Part shown: positions 34,128 through 46,295 of the stretch, in pieces
How positions within the stretch are numbered: position 1 is the first letter of the stretch
Layout: each line of letters starts with the position of its first letter
NCBI GenBank assembly: GCA_029747015.1
Contig: JAKOGI010001950.1
Coordinates: 96,464 to 160,463, forward strand
Direction: 5' to 3'
Length of the DNA: 64,000 bases
DNA from: Carnegiea gigantea
Lineage: Eukaryota; Streptophyta; Magnoliopsida; Caryophyllales; Cactaceae
Program-made: the position numbers and the translations under genes
The notes under the pieces: generated by a model
Seen by the model: the letters and a program-made list of their open reading frames with translations, nothing else
Database searches by the model: none
What the model was told of the DNA's origin: nothing

Positions 34128-36044
34128 AAAAAAAATAGTTCCACACATTCAAGGGTACATCTATTCTGTTTTGAATCAGTTCTGCTCTGAATCAATCCTA
34201 TTTGGTGCAACAAATGCTTGTAGATGAGTAAAGAATCAGCAAGCAATGCTGACAGAGCAGCACCTGTTGATCATGGCTTATCCACTATTGAAGCATCACC
34301 TTCTCAATTTCAGCAAACATCAGCTAGCAACAATAAGTTACATCATAGCAGTAGCAGAAACTGAACAGGCATGGAAACTGCACCAAATTTTTTTTTAAAA
34401 AAAAATCTTAGAATGATTATCAAATTAGTCATTTAACTTAATATTGGTCCAGATTAGTGAAGGCCCTACTATAGTCTCACAAGATTCAGGACCCTCATCA
34501 CCACCCTTATCTCAGGTCAATTTTTTAAAGTTATGAAATGGTATTTTAGAGTCTTCATTTTTATAAAAAAAGATGAATAAAGGAGTTCATTGTTGTATTT
34601 TTTTAATTTATTTATCTTGTTCCAGATGTCAACCACGACAAACATAACATCACAAGGCGCCACAACTCTAATGCCACCAACAAGTACTCGACAGAAGCTA
34701 CTGGTTGCTTGACAAATCCATCTTATTATATGTGATTGTGTTTTCTTGATTATAAAATGTATTTGTTGGGAAGGTTTTTTTTTTTTTTTTTTTGTAAATC
34801 AAATGTATTTTTGATTTCTTGACAAACTTTAAAATTTGAAATTTAGATTAAAAGAGGAGGAGCATGTTTTACACTAGCAACAACATCCTCTGGGCAGCAG
34901 CCCCCGACCAAGAAATCATCCGTGCAAGCTGCAAGAATTCACTTTATAGAATCGGCAAGAACAGGAAAAACCAGACCATCTCAGGTGAGTATGAGAATTA
35001 TTGGCACAAGCTTTTTGTTATTGAAAGGGGAATGTGAGTAATGTCGAAATGACTCGATTGTGGATACTTGAATCTTTGAATATTAGTTGATGCGTCATAA
35101 TTTTTAGGCCATTAGAGCTCAAGTTCCATGCTCTGAATTCAACAAGATTATAATGGTTCCCACACCTCAGGTTTGAACCTATATTTTAGCAAATCAATAT
35201 CCATTCACTAATATTTTCGTATGACTAATTACCTCTTATTCTTGTCATTCATCTAGAGTGGCCGAAGGCCCAGTCCAAGCAAATAAGCATCTATAGAAAC
35301 CTCATTCAAAGGCAAAGAGCACGCAACTCCTTCAAGTGAAAAAAGCCCAATAAGACAAAAATTTTTCTTATTATGAATTATGGCATCTTTCATGGCCAGA
35401 CCTTGTGGGGGTTTTTTTTTGGGGAAAATGGAAACTATGTTTAATCAATGTACACGGACTAATTTTGCTTATGTTAAGAGGAGTAGCAATAGCAAGGTCA
35501 TACTAAGATGATTATGTGAATGTCGATAATTTTTTGTGCTACTAAACCTTTTGAAGTAGCTTTGCAGTGTGATTTAATATAATTTATCTTTTGTGGTCAT
35601 AAAACTTGGCGAATAACCAAATGGAGAACCCCTATTACCCCGTTTTTTCTTTAAAAATCCTTTTGGTGTGAATATTTAGATGTAGGAGAAAGGTAGTAGC
35701 AAAGGAAGGGGGAGAGGGTAGTCTTCTGAATTGAGGAGGATTTTTTTGGGGGATGTTTTCTTGCTGATTTTATTTTTTAATTTCTTTTTTTAATCTCACG
35801 ACAAGGGTGGATTTTTAGCGATTTTTTTTTTTTTAAAAAAAACTCATTTTTAGTGAAAAACATTTGGGTAATGAAGATGGAAGCTAGTAGCAGGGGAGGG
35901 GGAAGCTAGTAGTAGGGGAGGGGGAAGCAGCAGTCAGTTGGGAAATGGGGGGTGGAGGGGGTTGCATTGGAATTAAAAAGGAGGGAAAGGGGATGGGCAT
36001 TGAATTTTCAAAAGCAAACTATTTAAAAAACAAAAAAAAAGGGT
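34128..36044 (+). other. MULE 3' region with possible C-terminal exons
   Basis: Short plausible exons follow the zinc knuckle: near 34626-34713 (MSTTTNITSQGAT), 34855-34987 (PPTKKSSVQAARIHFIES, ending at a GTGAGT donor) and near 35108-35170. They look like Ser/Thr/Pro-rich C-terminal exons of the transposase. The remainder is G-rich or T-rich and non-coding. Confidence 0.45.
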
Positions 36045-36190
36045 TTTTACTGGCTAAAGAGGTCTTCAGGTTTGTCCAGTGGTATTTTGGGATCCAAAAC
36101 AAGAAGACAGTGACATAGAGGGTTAAAAAAAAACATAGTGGTAAAATGGATATAATTTGACAACTTGCTGGTAGATAAAGCCATGGACTC
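36045..36190 (-). repeat. Right terminal inverted repeat of the MULE
   Basis: Complementary to 31094-31245. It ends GCCATGGACTC at the GACCACTATA duplication. Confidence 0.88.
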
Positions 36191-36257
36191 GACCACTATA
36201 TGCAATGCAAGACTTAGGTCACGACTTATGGTCATAGGACCTTGCCGTGATACCATC
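36191..36257 (-). other. Primer-binding-site end of the minus-strand internal domain
   Basis: Starts with the second GACCACTATA copy and ends GTGATACCATC, the complement of the iMet-type primer-binding site beside the 5' LTR. Confidence 0.88.
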
Positions 36258-37697
36258 TGTAACGCCCCTAACCCAAGAGCTAGGAGTGCTATCGTTTTTC
36301 TTGAAATTCTGGAAATTTAAATTTCTTTGAAGATGCTGTCATGTGACAGACTATATGAATTTAGCATTGACACTAGAATAACCAGCACGTTCAATGCGAT
36401 AGAGCCACTAAACTGATAATTTCACTACATCATATAGTAACAGACCATATACAGGAATAGACTTCTTCGATAAAACATGGAATGATAACCATAAGGCGAA
36501 ACATGTAACTATGTCATGTGAATAGTATGCTAATGATGTAGTAATATGCGCTTTGAACTTCGCATGCTTGTTTGTTAAAGTACAATGTTCTATAATCCGT
36601 CATATGAACTGAGATTCTTTATTGACCTAGTGCTTCTACCAGATGATAGGGTTTTATAACGTATAACTTTGAATTTCTGCCTTTTGGCAGACAATGAACA
36701 TTGGACTTAAATTTCTGCCTTCTGGCAAAACAATACACATTGAACTTGAATTTCTGCCTTTTGGCAGACAATGAACATTGAACTTAAGTTTCTGCCGTCT
36801 GGTAGAATAATAAACATTAAACTTGAATTTCTGCCTTTTGGCAGACAATGAACATTGAACTTGAATTTCTGCCTTCTAGCAGAACAATATACATTAAACT
36901 TGAATTTCCGCCTTCTGGCAGAACAATAAACATTGAGCTTGAATTTCTGCCTTTTGGCAGACAATGAACATTGAACTTGAATTTCTGTCTTCTGGCAGAA
37001 CAATAAATATTGAACTTGAATTTCTACCTTTTGGCAGAATAATAAATATTGAACTTGAATTTCTGTCTTTTGGTAGACAATGAATATTGAACTTGAATTT
37101 CTGCCTTTTGGCAGAACAATAAACATTGAACTTGAATTTCTGCCTTTTGCCGGACAATGAATATTGAACTTGAATTTCTACCTTCTGGCAGAACAATAAA
37201 CATTAAACTTGAATTTCTGCCTTTTTGCAGAACAATAAACATTAAACTTGAATTTCTGCCTTTTGGCAGACAATGAACATTGAACTTGAATTTCTGCCTT
37301 CTGGCAGAATAATAAACATTAAACTTGAGTTTCTGCCTTTTGGCAGACAATGAACATTGAACTTGAATTTCTTTTCTTTTTCCTTTTTTTTCTTTTGTTG
37401 CGGATAATTACCTCGTCACGTCATAATTAAGACGAGCTTATCCACTTATCACATCATTATTAATACGAGCTTATCCACTGGTCACGTTATAATTAATAGG
37501 AGCTTATCCACTCGTCACATCATAATTAATACGAGCTTATCCTCTTATATTCGGGAGGTTGCTCAATGTAGTGCCCGATAAAATCCTAAAATGGAAAGAA
37601 TATTCTTTCAATAAAAACAACACCTAAGCAGGTATGTCAATGTAATTTTTAACAATATAAAATGGCGGAATGAGGGAATAAAATCCCGGGTGTTACA
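36258..37697 (-). repeat. 5' LTR of the minus-strand element (1440 bp)
   Basis: Carries the 39-bp block (about 36671-37370) and the 33-bp block (about 37412-37545). Like its partner it lacks the 58-bp block. It ends GGGTGTTACA at ACAGT. Confidence 0.92.
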
Positions 37698-37734
37698 ACA
37701 GTTGTGTAATTTTGTCTGTCTCTTTCCCCGATAG

Positions 37735-38055
37735 CCTCAGATGAACGCTGTCCTCACCATTCTCTATATCCTCTCTATCTCTCTAGAATTCTCTCGTGTC
37801 TCTCTCCTCTCAGAACCCTCTCGGCTCTATAATCTTTGTTCTCTCTATGCTCTCTGTCATCTCTCTCCTCTCCATTCTCTCCATGCTCTCAATCTCTCTA
37901 GAATGCTCTCTCGTCTCTCTCCTCTCAATAGCCTCTCAGCTTTGACATCTCTCTCCTCTCAATGGCCTCTCATTGCTATCCTCTCTGTCCTCTCTACGCT
38001 CTCTCATCTCTTGCCTCTCCACACTCTCTCTCATCTCTCTCAAAAGCTGGTTCTC
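37735..38055. repeat. CT-rich low-complexity tract
   Basis: Irregular repeats of CTCTCTCCTCTC with words such as CATTCTCTC recurring. Pyrimidine-rich on the plus strand. The 105-codon frame here is a composition artefact. Confidence 0.85.
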
Positions 38056-38244
38056 TAGAAACCTCTATGACCGAGTGATGAGCCGTCCACCACCTTCGCG
38101 CGTCCACCCGAAAAATTCAACACCACGACGTTGTAGATCGGCCAAAGCGGATTCCAGCGGTACCATCCTCGCAGCCAACGCACCACTCAGGTGGTGGCGC
38201 GTGGGCCTACGCACCTCCGTTCTCGTGGTGGTGGTGGAATTTTC

Positions 38245-38760
38245 GATGTGGTTTGGGCAGATCGGGGTTTGGAAAGGCGACGGAGGAAGAAGGCAGTCAG
38301 CAGAGCCCTTCGTTGGCGGCACGTGTAGCTCATGCGCCACCCCTCCGTTACGGATCTAATGGTAGAGGTTTATTTCTAACCATTTTGGACGTTTCTACCC
38401 TTCATTATTCCGTTTTAAAGATTTTGTTGCATATTTTGGGTTTGTTAATGGTGGTGTTGCTTTCTCCAACGTGGGTTGGGCAGATCGAGGGTTTGGAAAG
38501 GCGAAGTGGGAAGAAGGCAGTCAATGCACGCCTTCGTCGGTGTCGTGTATGGCACACGCGTCACCCCTCCTTCCTAGATCTGATGGTAGAGGTCTGTTTC
38601 TAACCATTTTGGACATATCGACCCTCCTCTCTCTTTATAAAATATTTTGTTGCATATATTGGGTGTGTTCATGGTGATGGTGCAATTTCCAACGTAGTTT
38701 GGGCAGATCGGGGTTTGGAAAGACAAAGGAGGAAGAGCTATCTTAATGTCATGGGTAATG
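38245..38760. repeat. 223-bp tandem repeat, about 2.3 copies
   Basis: TGGGCAGATCG recurs at 38254, 38477 and 38700, exactly 223 bp apart. Other shared landmarks are GTAGAGGT, TTTCTAACCATTTTGGAC and TTTTGTTGCATAT. It is GC-richer than its surroundings. Short open frames repeat with the unit, but no protein family is recognised. Confidence 0.92.
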
Positions 38761-38985
38761 AGGTGAGCATCTGACAGACAAGGCTATGTTTAATGCCTGC
38801 GCAGGATCTCATTTGGGGTTGTTTGATTTAGAGTGTTGTTGGATTTTTGTGTTTTGATTGCCATTGTCTTGGGTTTTGCAGGCCGTAAAGGATGCGTTTG
38901 AGGATACTTAGAACGAAAGAGAGGAGGTATACTTCTCTATATTTCTTTGTTAACTGCCTTGATGAACTCATTCAAATATGTGTTA
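38761..38985. other. Transition segment with a possible splice acceptor
   Basis: GGGTTTTGCAG before GCCGTAAAGGATGCG resembles an intron end, and an open stretch of only about 10 codons follows. Too little to call a gene. Confidence 0.25.
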
Positions 38986-38989
38986 AATC

Positions 38990-41900
38990 AAACAAACTTC
39001 AAAGCAGTCGAGCTTAATACTTACTACTTTAAAGTCTGAGGTTTATCCCTAAGTATTTTTTGTGAAATGTGAAAAATTCATTGTTTTAATCAATGGTTGT
39101 GAGTAGTTCATATGAACTGTGAAAAATTCATTCCTTCAGTGTCTAGTTACAATGTTAAAAATATAATTGTAATTTTCAGAGTTAAATTAGGAATATTGAA
39201 TTAGTTGACATGTATGCTTTCAAATCATGTGGTTTATATGCTTGCGGTAAATGGATTATATCAACTAAAAATTTTGTGATTGTTTCATGTACTTAATTAG
39301 TTATTTCAATGTGTTGAGATTTTTCATTTTCAAAGCTTAATTAAGCCATTATAATTAGTTAATTTGTATACTTCAAAGTTTAAAGTCTGAGGTTTATCCC
39401 TAAGTATTTTTTGTGAAATGTGAAAATTTTCTTATTTTATTCAATGGTTGTGAGTAATTTATATGAACTGTGAAAAATTCATTCCTTCAGTGTCTAGTTA
39501 CAATGTTAAAAATATAATTGCAATTTTCAGAGTTAAATTAGGAATATTGAATTAGTTGATATGTATGCTTCCAAATTATGTGGTTTACGTGCTTGTGGTA
39601 AATAGATTATATCAACTGAAAATTCTGTGATTGTTTCATGTAATTAATTAGTTATTTCAATGTGCGGAGATTTTTCATTGTTAGAGGTTAATTAAGGCAT
39701 TATAATTAGTTAATTTGTATACTTCAAAGTTTAAAGGAACTAAACTGAACTTTCTTCTATTTTGTGAAAATGCTTTCTTTTATTTAATAGTTGTGAGTAG
39801 ATTATCTAAATTGGGAAACATTCATTCATTCAGTGTCTAGGTAAACTGTAAAAATTATAATGATAATTTTCAGAGTTAAATTAGGAATATTGAATTAGTT
39901 GATATGCATGCTTTCAAATTATGTGGTTTATGTCCTTGTGGTAAACAAAGAAAAATTTATCCCTGTTTGATTTGTATGCTTTGAAAGAAAAAGAGAACGC
40001 TTTCAATTGTTCCCTTGTGTTACTTATATCAAATGTGGAAATTTTGTATGCTTATAATTTTGAGATGTACTTATATGAACTGTTATATTATATCACCCAT
40101 TATATTTGTATGCTGATCATTTTGAGATGTAGTTGACAAATTATTTGATATCACTATGAGAATTCTTTCATTTTTTAATTGTGGTGAGTAGTTTTGTATG
40201 CTTTCATCCATTATATTATATCACCTGTTTCATTTTTTAGAGGTTAATGAAGACAATTTATAGTTAAGTTGTATGCTTCAAAAATAAAATGAAATGTATT
40301 TACTTTATTATCTGGTGATAAACACATGATATCAACTATTAGATATGTGTTATACATTTTGATAATCTGAAGTTTTTTTTGGGGGGACGGAGGGGCTGCT
40401 AATAATTTTGAGATATAGTTATATATTTGATATCACAGTGAGAATTCTTTCATTTTTTAATTGTGGTGAGTAGTTTTGTATGCTTTCAACCATTATATTA
40501 TATCACCTGTTTCATTTTTAGAGTTTAATGAAGACAATTAATTAGTTAAGTGGTATGCTTCAAAAATAAAAAGAAAAGTATTTACTTTTATTATCTGGTG
40601 ATAAACCCATGATATCAACTGTTAGATATGTGTTGTACATTTTGATAATCTAAAGTTTTTTTTGGGGGGGAGGGGCTGCTAATAATTGTTTCATTTTTTA
40701 ATTGTGGTGAGTAGGCTATCTCAAATGAGATAGTTCTTCCATTTAGTTTCTAGTTTAACCATTAAAAATATAATAATAATCTAATGAGGTAAATTAAGAA
40801 TATTGAAGTTAGTAGTTTTGTAAGCTTCCAAATGTAATTAGTTAATTTGTATGCTTCACAAATAAAATGAAAAGTATTTCGTTTATTATCTCATGGTAAA
40901 TAGATGATATCAAATGTTATATTTGTAGTGTACATTTTGATTACCAAAATGTATTTCATTTGTGAAATTTAGAACCTTGAAAAAATAAATTTCATTTTTA
41001 GAGGTTAATGAAGACAATTAATTAGTTAAGTTGTATGTTTCGAAAATAAAATGGAAAGTTTTTACTTTATTATCTGCTAATAAACACATAATATCAACTG
41101 TTAGATATGTATTATACATTTTGATAATATGAAGTTCTTTTATTGGGGGTGGGAGGAGGGGGCTGCTAATAATGTTCAGATGTAGTTATATTAACCATTA
41201 TATTATATCTATCGTTATATTTGTATGCTTATTATTTTTAGTTGTACGGTGCAAATTATTCGATATCATTGTGAATTGTTTCAATTTTTAATTTTGGTGA
41301 GTACGTTATCTCAACTGAGAAAATTCATCTATTTAGTTTCTAGTTTAACGATGAAAGATATAATAATAATCTTCATAGGAAATTAAGAATATTGAGTTAT
41401 AGTTTTGTATGCTTTCAACCATTATATTATATCACCTGTTTCTTTTTTGGAATTTATTGAAGACAATTAATTAGTTAAGTGGTATACTTCAAAAATAAAA
41501 AGAAAAGTATTTACTTTATTATCTAGTGATAAACATTTTATATCAACTGTTAGATATGTGTTGTATATTTTGATAATCTGAAGTTTTTTTGGGGGGGGGG
41601 CGGAGGGGCTGCTAATAATTGTTTCATTTTTTAATTGTGGTGAGTAGGTTATCTCAAATGACAAAGTTCTTCCATTTAGTTTCTAGTTTAACCATAAAAA
41701 ATATAATAATAATCTAAAGAGGTAAATTAAGAATATTGAGTTAGTAGTTTTGTAAGCTTCCAAATTTAATTGGTTAATTTGTATGCTTTACAAATAAATG
41801 AAAAGTATTTCGTGTATTATCTCGTGGTAAATAGATGATATCAAATGTTATATTTGTAGTATACATTTTGATTATCAAAATGTATTTATTTGTGAAATTT

Positions 41901-42122
41901 AGAACATTGAAAAAAAAAAATTCCATTGTTAGAGGTTAATGAAGACAATTAATTAGTTAAGTTGTATGCTTCAAAAATAAAATGAAAAGTATCTACTTTA
42001 TTAGATCTGGTGATAAACACATGATATTAACTATTAGATATGTGTTATACATTTTCATAATCCGACGTTCTTTTATTGGGGGAGGGGGCTGCTAATAGTT
42101 TTGAGATGTAGTTATATCGATC
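38990..42122. repeat. AT-rich degenerate tandem array, part 1
   Basis: Irregular units of about 280-490 bp. A 350-bp form (39030-39960) is marked by GAGGTTTATCCCTAAG. A later form is marked by TTAATGAAGACAATTA, TGATAAACACATGATATCAA and a G-run followed by GGGGCTGCTAATAAT (near 40391, 40670, 41160, 41600 and 42085). No coding potential. Confidence 0.85.
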
Positions 42123-42450
42123 GTTATTGTAAGACCCGCCTCCCTTATTTTTTAAGTTAACCTGGTTGTTCTATGTTTTACGTCATAAATCGTATTTTTA
42201 TTAACAATATGATTTATGTTATTAATGACGTTACTTATTCATAAATTTATTGAATCGATGCTAACCCGAGTTTTTAAAATCGTTTTCGTTTTATTTAGTC
42301 GATTCCCGAAGTCTAGCTTGAAATTTTAGTTGTGGGACGCTTCGTCTCGAATTTAGTCTAATCGCTAATGAGTTTGGGTCTGGAACTTAGCTGAATTATG
42401 TTGTTTAAGTAAAAAAAAAAGAAAAAATTAGACAAGAGGGGGCCGAATTT

Positions 42451-42555
42451 GAGCTCTCTCTCTCTCTAACTCGCTCGTGCACTCTCTCTCTCGAACTCAC
42501 TCGCGCTCTCTCTCTCACCCCAAGCTTGCTCTCTCTCTCTCTCTCTCTCTGGGGC
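42451..42555. repeat. CT microsatellite in the solo LTR
   Basis: Runs of CTCTCT broken by ACTCGCTCG-type words, followed by a GC-rich segment (42555-42770). Open frames on both strands here are artefacts of this composition. Confidence 0.9.
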
Positions 42556-43039
42556 ACCGGTGGCCGTCTGGCGTCACCGCCGACCGCCACCTGTCGCCGG
42601 CGAGAGAAAGGGACGCCTGGTCCCCTCAGCCCACGACAACCACCGCCAAAAGCCACCAACCGTCGCCCCCCCCACTTCTCACGGCCAAGTAAACCGAAAT
42701 CCACGCGTCTAGTCGGCCGAAACCGGCCACCCACGTGCTGGAACCGGCGACCCACACCCTCTCGGCCTCCCCTATAAATTGGGGGCCGAATTTGAGCCAA
42801 AATCGCTCAAAAATGCCACAAATTCGGGAGATAACGTCTGGGTTTCGCAAGCAATCGGGCTGGGATTCGGGTTCAGCACATTAGGGTCTGCCTTTGCTGT
42901 TGTTTGAGTTGAAATTTGATTAATCTAAGTAAGTGTTTCTCCCCTCTTAAGCTATTACTATTTTCGAAAATGTTTTTCAGCAGATTGATGTTGCATGTTA
43001 GCTTAGGGTTGGCTAAATTCGTTAGAAATGTCAAGAAGT

Positions 43040-43440
43040 GAATTATATATGTTTAGCTTCAATTCAATTAGTTAATTTATGCCTGAGATTTTAATTCGAA
43101 ATGAATTATATATGTTTAGCTTCAATCAAATTAGTTAATTTATGCATGAGATTGTAATTCGAAGTGAATTTTATATGTTTAGCTTCGATTCAAATCAAAT
43201 TAGTTAATCTATGTTTGAGATTTTAATTCGAAATGAATTATATATGTTTAGCTTCGATTCGAATCAAATTAGTTAATTTATGCATGAGATTGTAATTCGA
43301 AATGAATTATATATGTTTAGCTTCGATTCGAATCAATTTAGTTAACTCATGGATGAGATTTTAATTCGAAATGAATTAAGTATGTTTAGCTTTGATTCAA
43401 ATTAATTTAGTTAAGGTATGCCTCAGGTTTTAATTCGAAC
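43040..43440. repeat. 63-69-bp tandem repeat in the solo LTR
   Basis: GAATTATATATGTTTAGCTT recurs at about 43040, 43103, 43166, 43234, 43303 and 43372. The same repeat occurs reversed at about 50790-51180 in the second solo LTR. Confidence 0.9.
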
Positions 43441-46295
43441 TGACTCATGCATGTTTAACGTCTATTTTAGTAAATTTAATTAATGCGTGCTTGAAGGGTC
43501 GACTTGAATAAGTAACTATGACACGACAAATGATTGCCTAAAGTTGTATTATGCTTTAATGACATAAAAAGGGATTGAATGATAACCTCGATTTAATAAA
43601 CGGATACCATCAGACGCATTATGCTTAAAGGGGCCTAAATAGGTTCGATCAGTAATTTCGATGTAAATAACGAATGTTTGGATTTGCATTATGTCTAAAT
43701 GACCTAAATGGGTTCGAAAAGCAACAGTGATATGACAAACGGAAACTTAGAATCATATTAGGCCTAAATGACCAACTTAGCCTAAATACGTGAGTCGTTT
43801 TATGTTTAAATAGAGATTCGATCCTTGTTAAGTTTAAACGGTATAAATAGGTATGCTTAGTAGAATGCTTGAATCGTATCATGTATAAATGACCATAATA
43901 GCCTAAATAGTGAATCGTTTCATGCTTAGTCAGTTCAACCTAACAAATTAGACATCCGTTTCAAGTCAAATTCATATGAATGTTTATATGTATACATATA
44001 TACGTGTATGGTTTTAACCGTTGGTTGCAGTGCTCTGCTAAATGTTAGACGTTTAATCGGTAAGTCCAACATCGGTAAGTTGCATAAGTTATGTATCGCT
44101 TTTCAGTATATCATAATGATTAGGATGCTAGATTGTAAAATTGAAACCGAGATGGTAGTTGGATAGTTTGAGGAAGAACTATGAGTGGTTCGAGGTCCTT
44201 ATGGTACGGTGCTTGTGAGGAGGGAGCCTGAGTTGTGAATTAACCGCAATCGTATGGATTGCAAGGCCATATGTGGCTCATTGTGTTGTTGAAATGATTA
44301 TGAAGTGTTTGAATGTGAGACGTGTAAAACCCTTTCCCTTTTATATGTCTAAGATGCATTATGTGTGAAAGTGTGGTGATTTGACAAAGAACGTCTCTCG
44401 TGTTTTCAAACTAATAATAGCTATGATTAATAGCAAGCAATGGCCTATTTTAGCTATACAAACATTATTTGGGAGTGAACCTACTTGAATGGGGGAATCC
44501 CTAAAACGTTTTAGAAAAGTGTGAGTTATATGATAAATGATTTTACCAAAAGAAGCGACAAAATTACTAGCCGTTATGGCTGATACGCTTTAAGTTGGCT
44601 AAGATAATGCGCTGCGAACAATATGATACGATATGAATGATGTTGCCTAGGGAATAAGTCCTGGTACTAGGAGACTCTAGAAGACCCTGACGAGGGTAAT
44701 GTAATGGTCCGATATATTATGTAACCATCCCGGGAGTAAGAGCTTAGTGTGAGCGTTAGGTCTTACTATGGGGTTTGAGAATAGATCTCACCCAATCAGT
44801 ACCCTGTAATGATCTTATGCCAGATGTATTTTCCTATTAACCAAAAAAAAGCAATTGGCGCTTGGCCATTTTATATGTTTTAAATGAAAGAAAGTTTTTA
44901 TGGGCCCTAAGAGGCCATATGGAATGAAGTATGAAAAGTTTTATAAGGGTCATTGTACGACCAATATGAAATGAAATCTCTTTCAAAAGAGCAAGAACCT
45001 CAAGAGGTTAAGAAAATGCTTTCAATGAAAGAAGGAAGTTTTTAATGAATGCTGTTTGGAATGATTCTTAAGTATGTTTGAATATGGATTCTAATATCAT
45101 GTGGTCGCATTCTTTCTATAACAAACTTGTTTGGTTTAAAGTGTATGAATTGAAAATGAAGCTTATAATATGTTAAAATCTCCGTGAACGAAGGCACCTC
45201 TCCCCAAATGAATGAACGTTTGACATATGAATAGCCTAGGAAGGTGTCATGTAACAGATGTTTTGTTTTTAAGAGAATGTTTGCAAAGAGAGAAAGTTTC
45301 CACGCTTGTAACTTCAAAGCATGTGACTTCAAAGAAGATGTGACTCCAAAGTAAGTTTACAAGCATTGTAATTAGATGTGTGTGATTCCCAGGCAGTGTG
45401 TGTGACCATGCTTCTCATAGTGTATCACGTGATGGCGTTAGAAGTGTATGTTAAGTACAAAAATGATAGTATATCATTTGTCTATGTCCTAGAATTGCAC
45501 ATGACGTAAGCGAGTTCCTAATATGCCATTGTTATCCGAAATTAAGATACTATCTTGCTCGAATGTCTAGCCAAGAATCTACGGCCTATGACATGTAGTT
45601 TAACTCAAACAATGGTATTGTTAACTGCTTGTTAAATGATTATTATAAGTAATATTGCTTGTAAAGGTTTTGTTTTAAGGAGTGGAGGATCACTCACTGA
45701 GCATGTGGTAGCTCACTCCATTTCCTTTCCCCCTTTTCCCCAGGTTTTCTTTATGACAGGAAGAAGTTGAGTCAGCTATGTTTAGATGGAATCTATTCTT
45801 GCTTACAAGGTGTTGTGTGTTCCCATTTTGAAGGGATCCTACGTCTTAATGAAGTTATGTAATGTATTCTTAGTTTGTAAACGTATGTAGGCCAAGCATT
45901 CTACTTCATGTAATGCATATGGTATAAAGGTCGCCCTGTTTGGCCGTATGAGCCAACCATCTAAATAGTTATATGTCTTCTTGGTTAAAGTTAGTTATGT
46001 TTTGTGATGTAAACCCCAATACTCTGTATCTTTCATCTATTCTTTATTAATGAACTATGCTGCTTGGTGTACTCCGAGCGGGTGGCTCGTTGAGTTATGA
46101 ACTCCGGCGTATGGCCGTTGAGTTTCTTTTAATGTTTTACGCTTCCGTTGATTATAGGGACTTATTGTAAGGCTTTTAGCCTGGAAATGGTCACTTTTTA
46201 GGAGAAACTCTGTCCATTTCGCCCCAGAAATTTACGTAAGAAGTTAAGAAAACGTAACGCTTCCTGACCCTAGAGGTTGGGGGTGTTATAGTTAT

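Larger units (their letters stand above)
31094..36190 (+). mobile_element. Mutator-like element (MULE), 5097 bp
   Basis: Long terminal inverted repeats start GAGTCCATGGCTGTATCTAC on the left; the right end reversed starts GAGTCCATGGCTTTATCTAC. Similarity extends about 150 bp. A 10-bp target duplication GACCACTATA lies at 31084-31093 and 36191-36200, within the range seen for Mutator-type elements. A MURA-type transposase pseudogene lies inside. The uninterrupted site is visible in the sister internal domains (for example near 3610). Confidence 0.95.
29046..37697 (-). mobile_element. Minus-strand copy of the non-autonomous LTR element, split by a MULE
   Basis: Same family as the plus-strand array, reversed. 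It runs from TGTAACCCCCCCAACCC to GGGTGTTACA with target duplication ACAGT at 29041-29045 and 37698-37702. It has one 3' LTR (29046-30531), an internal domain of about 610 bp cut at 31093/36191 by a MULE, and one 5' LTR (36258-37697). Without the MULE and its extra duplication copy it is about 3545 bp. Confidence 0.93.
42128..46290 (+). mobile_element. Solo LTR of a second large LTR family (4163 bp)
   Basis: Starts TGTAAGACCCGCC and ends GGGGGTGTTATA (final CA changed to TA), with target duplication GTTAT at 42123-42127 and 46291-46295. No primer-binding site, polypurine tract or coding domain is present, and the far end meets the duplication directly, so it is a solo LTR. It interrupts the AT-rich array. 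A minus-strand relative lies at 47948-52338. Confidence 0.9.

Noticed and set aside
37741..38359. Protein-coding gene in the CT-rich and 223-bp repeat region
   Set aside because: Frames follow composition or the repeat unit, with no recognisable domain.
42405..42850. Arg/Ser-rich frames at the CT microsatellite of the solo LTR (and 51479-52040 in the second)
   Set aside because: They overlap on both strands and come from CT and GC-rich repeats. They are not conserved in frame between the two solo LTRs.
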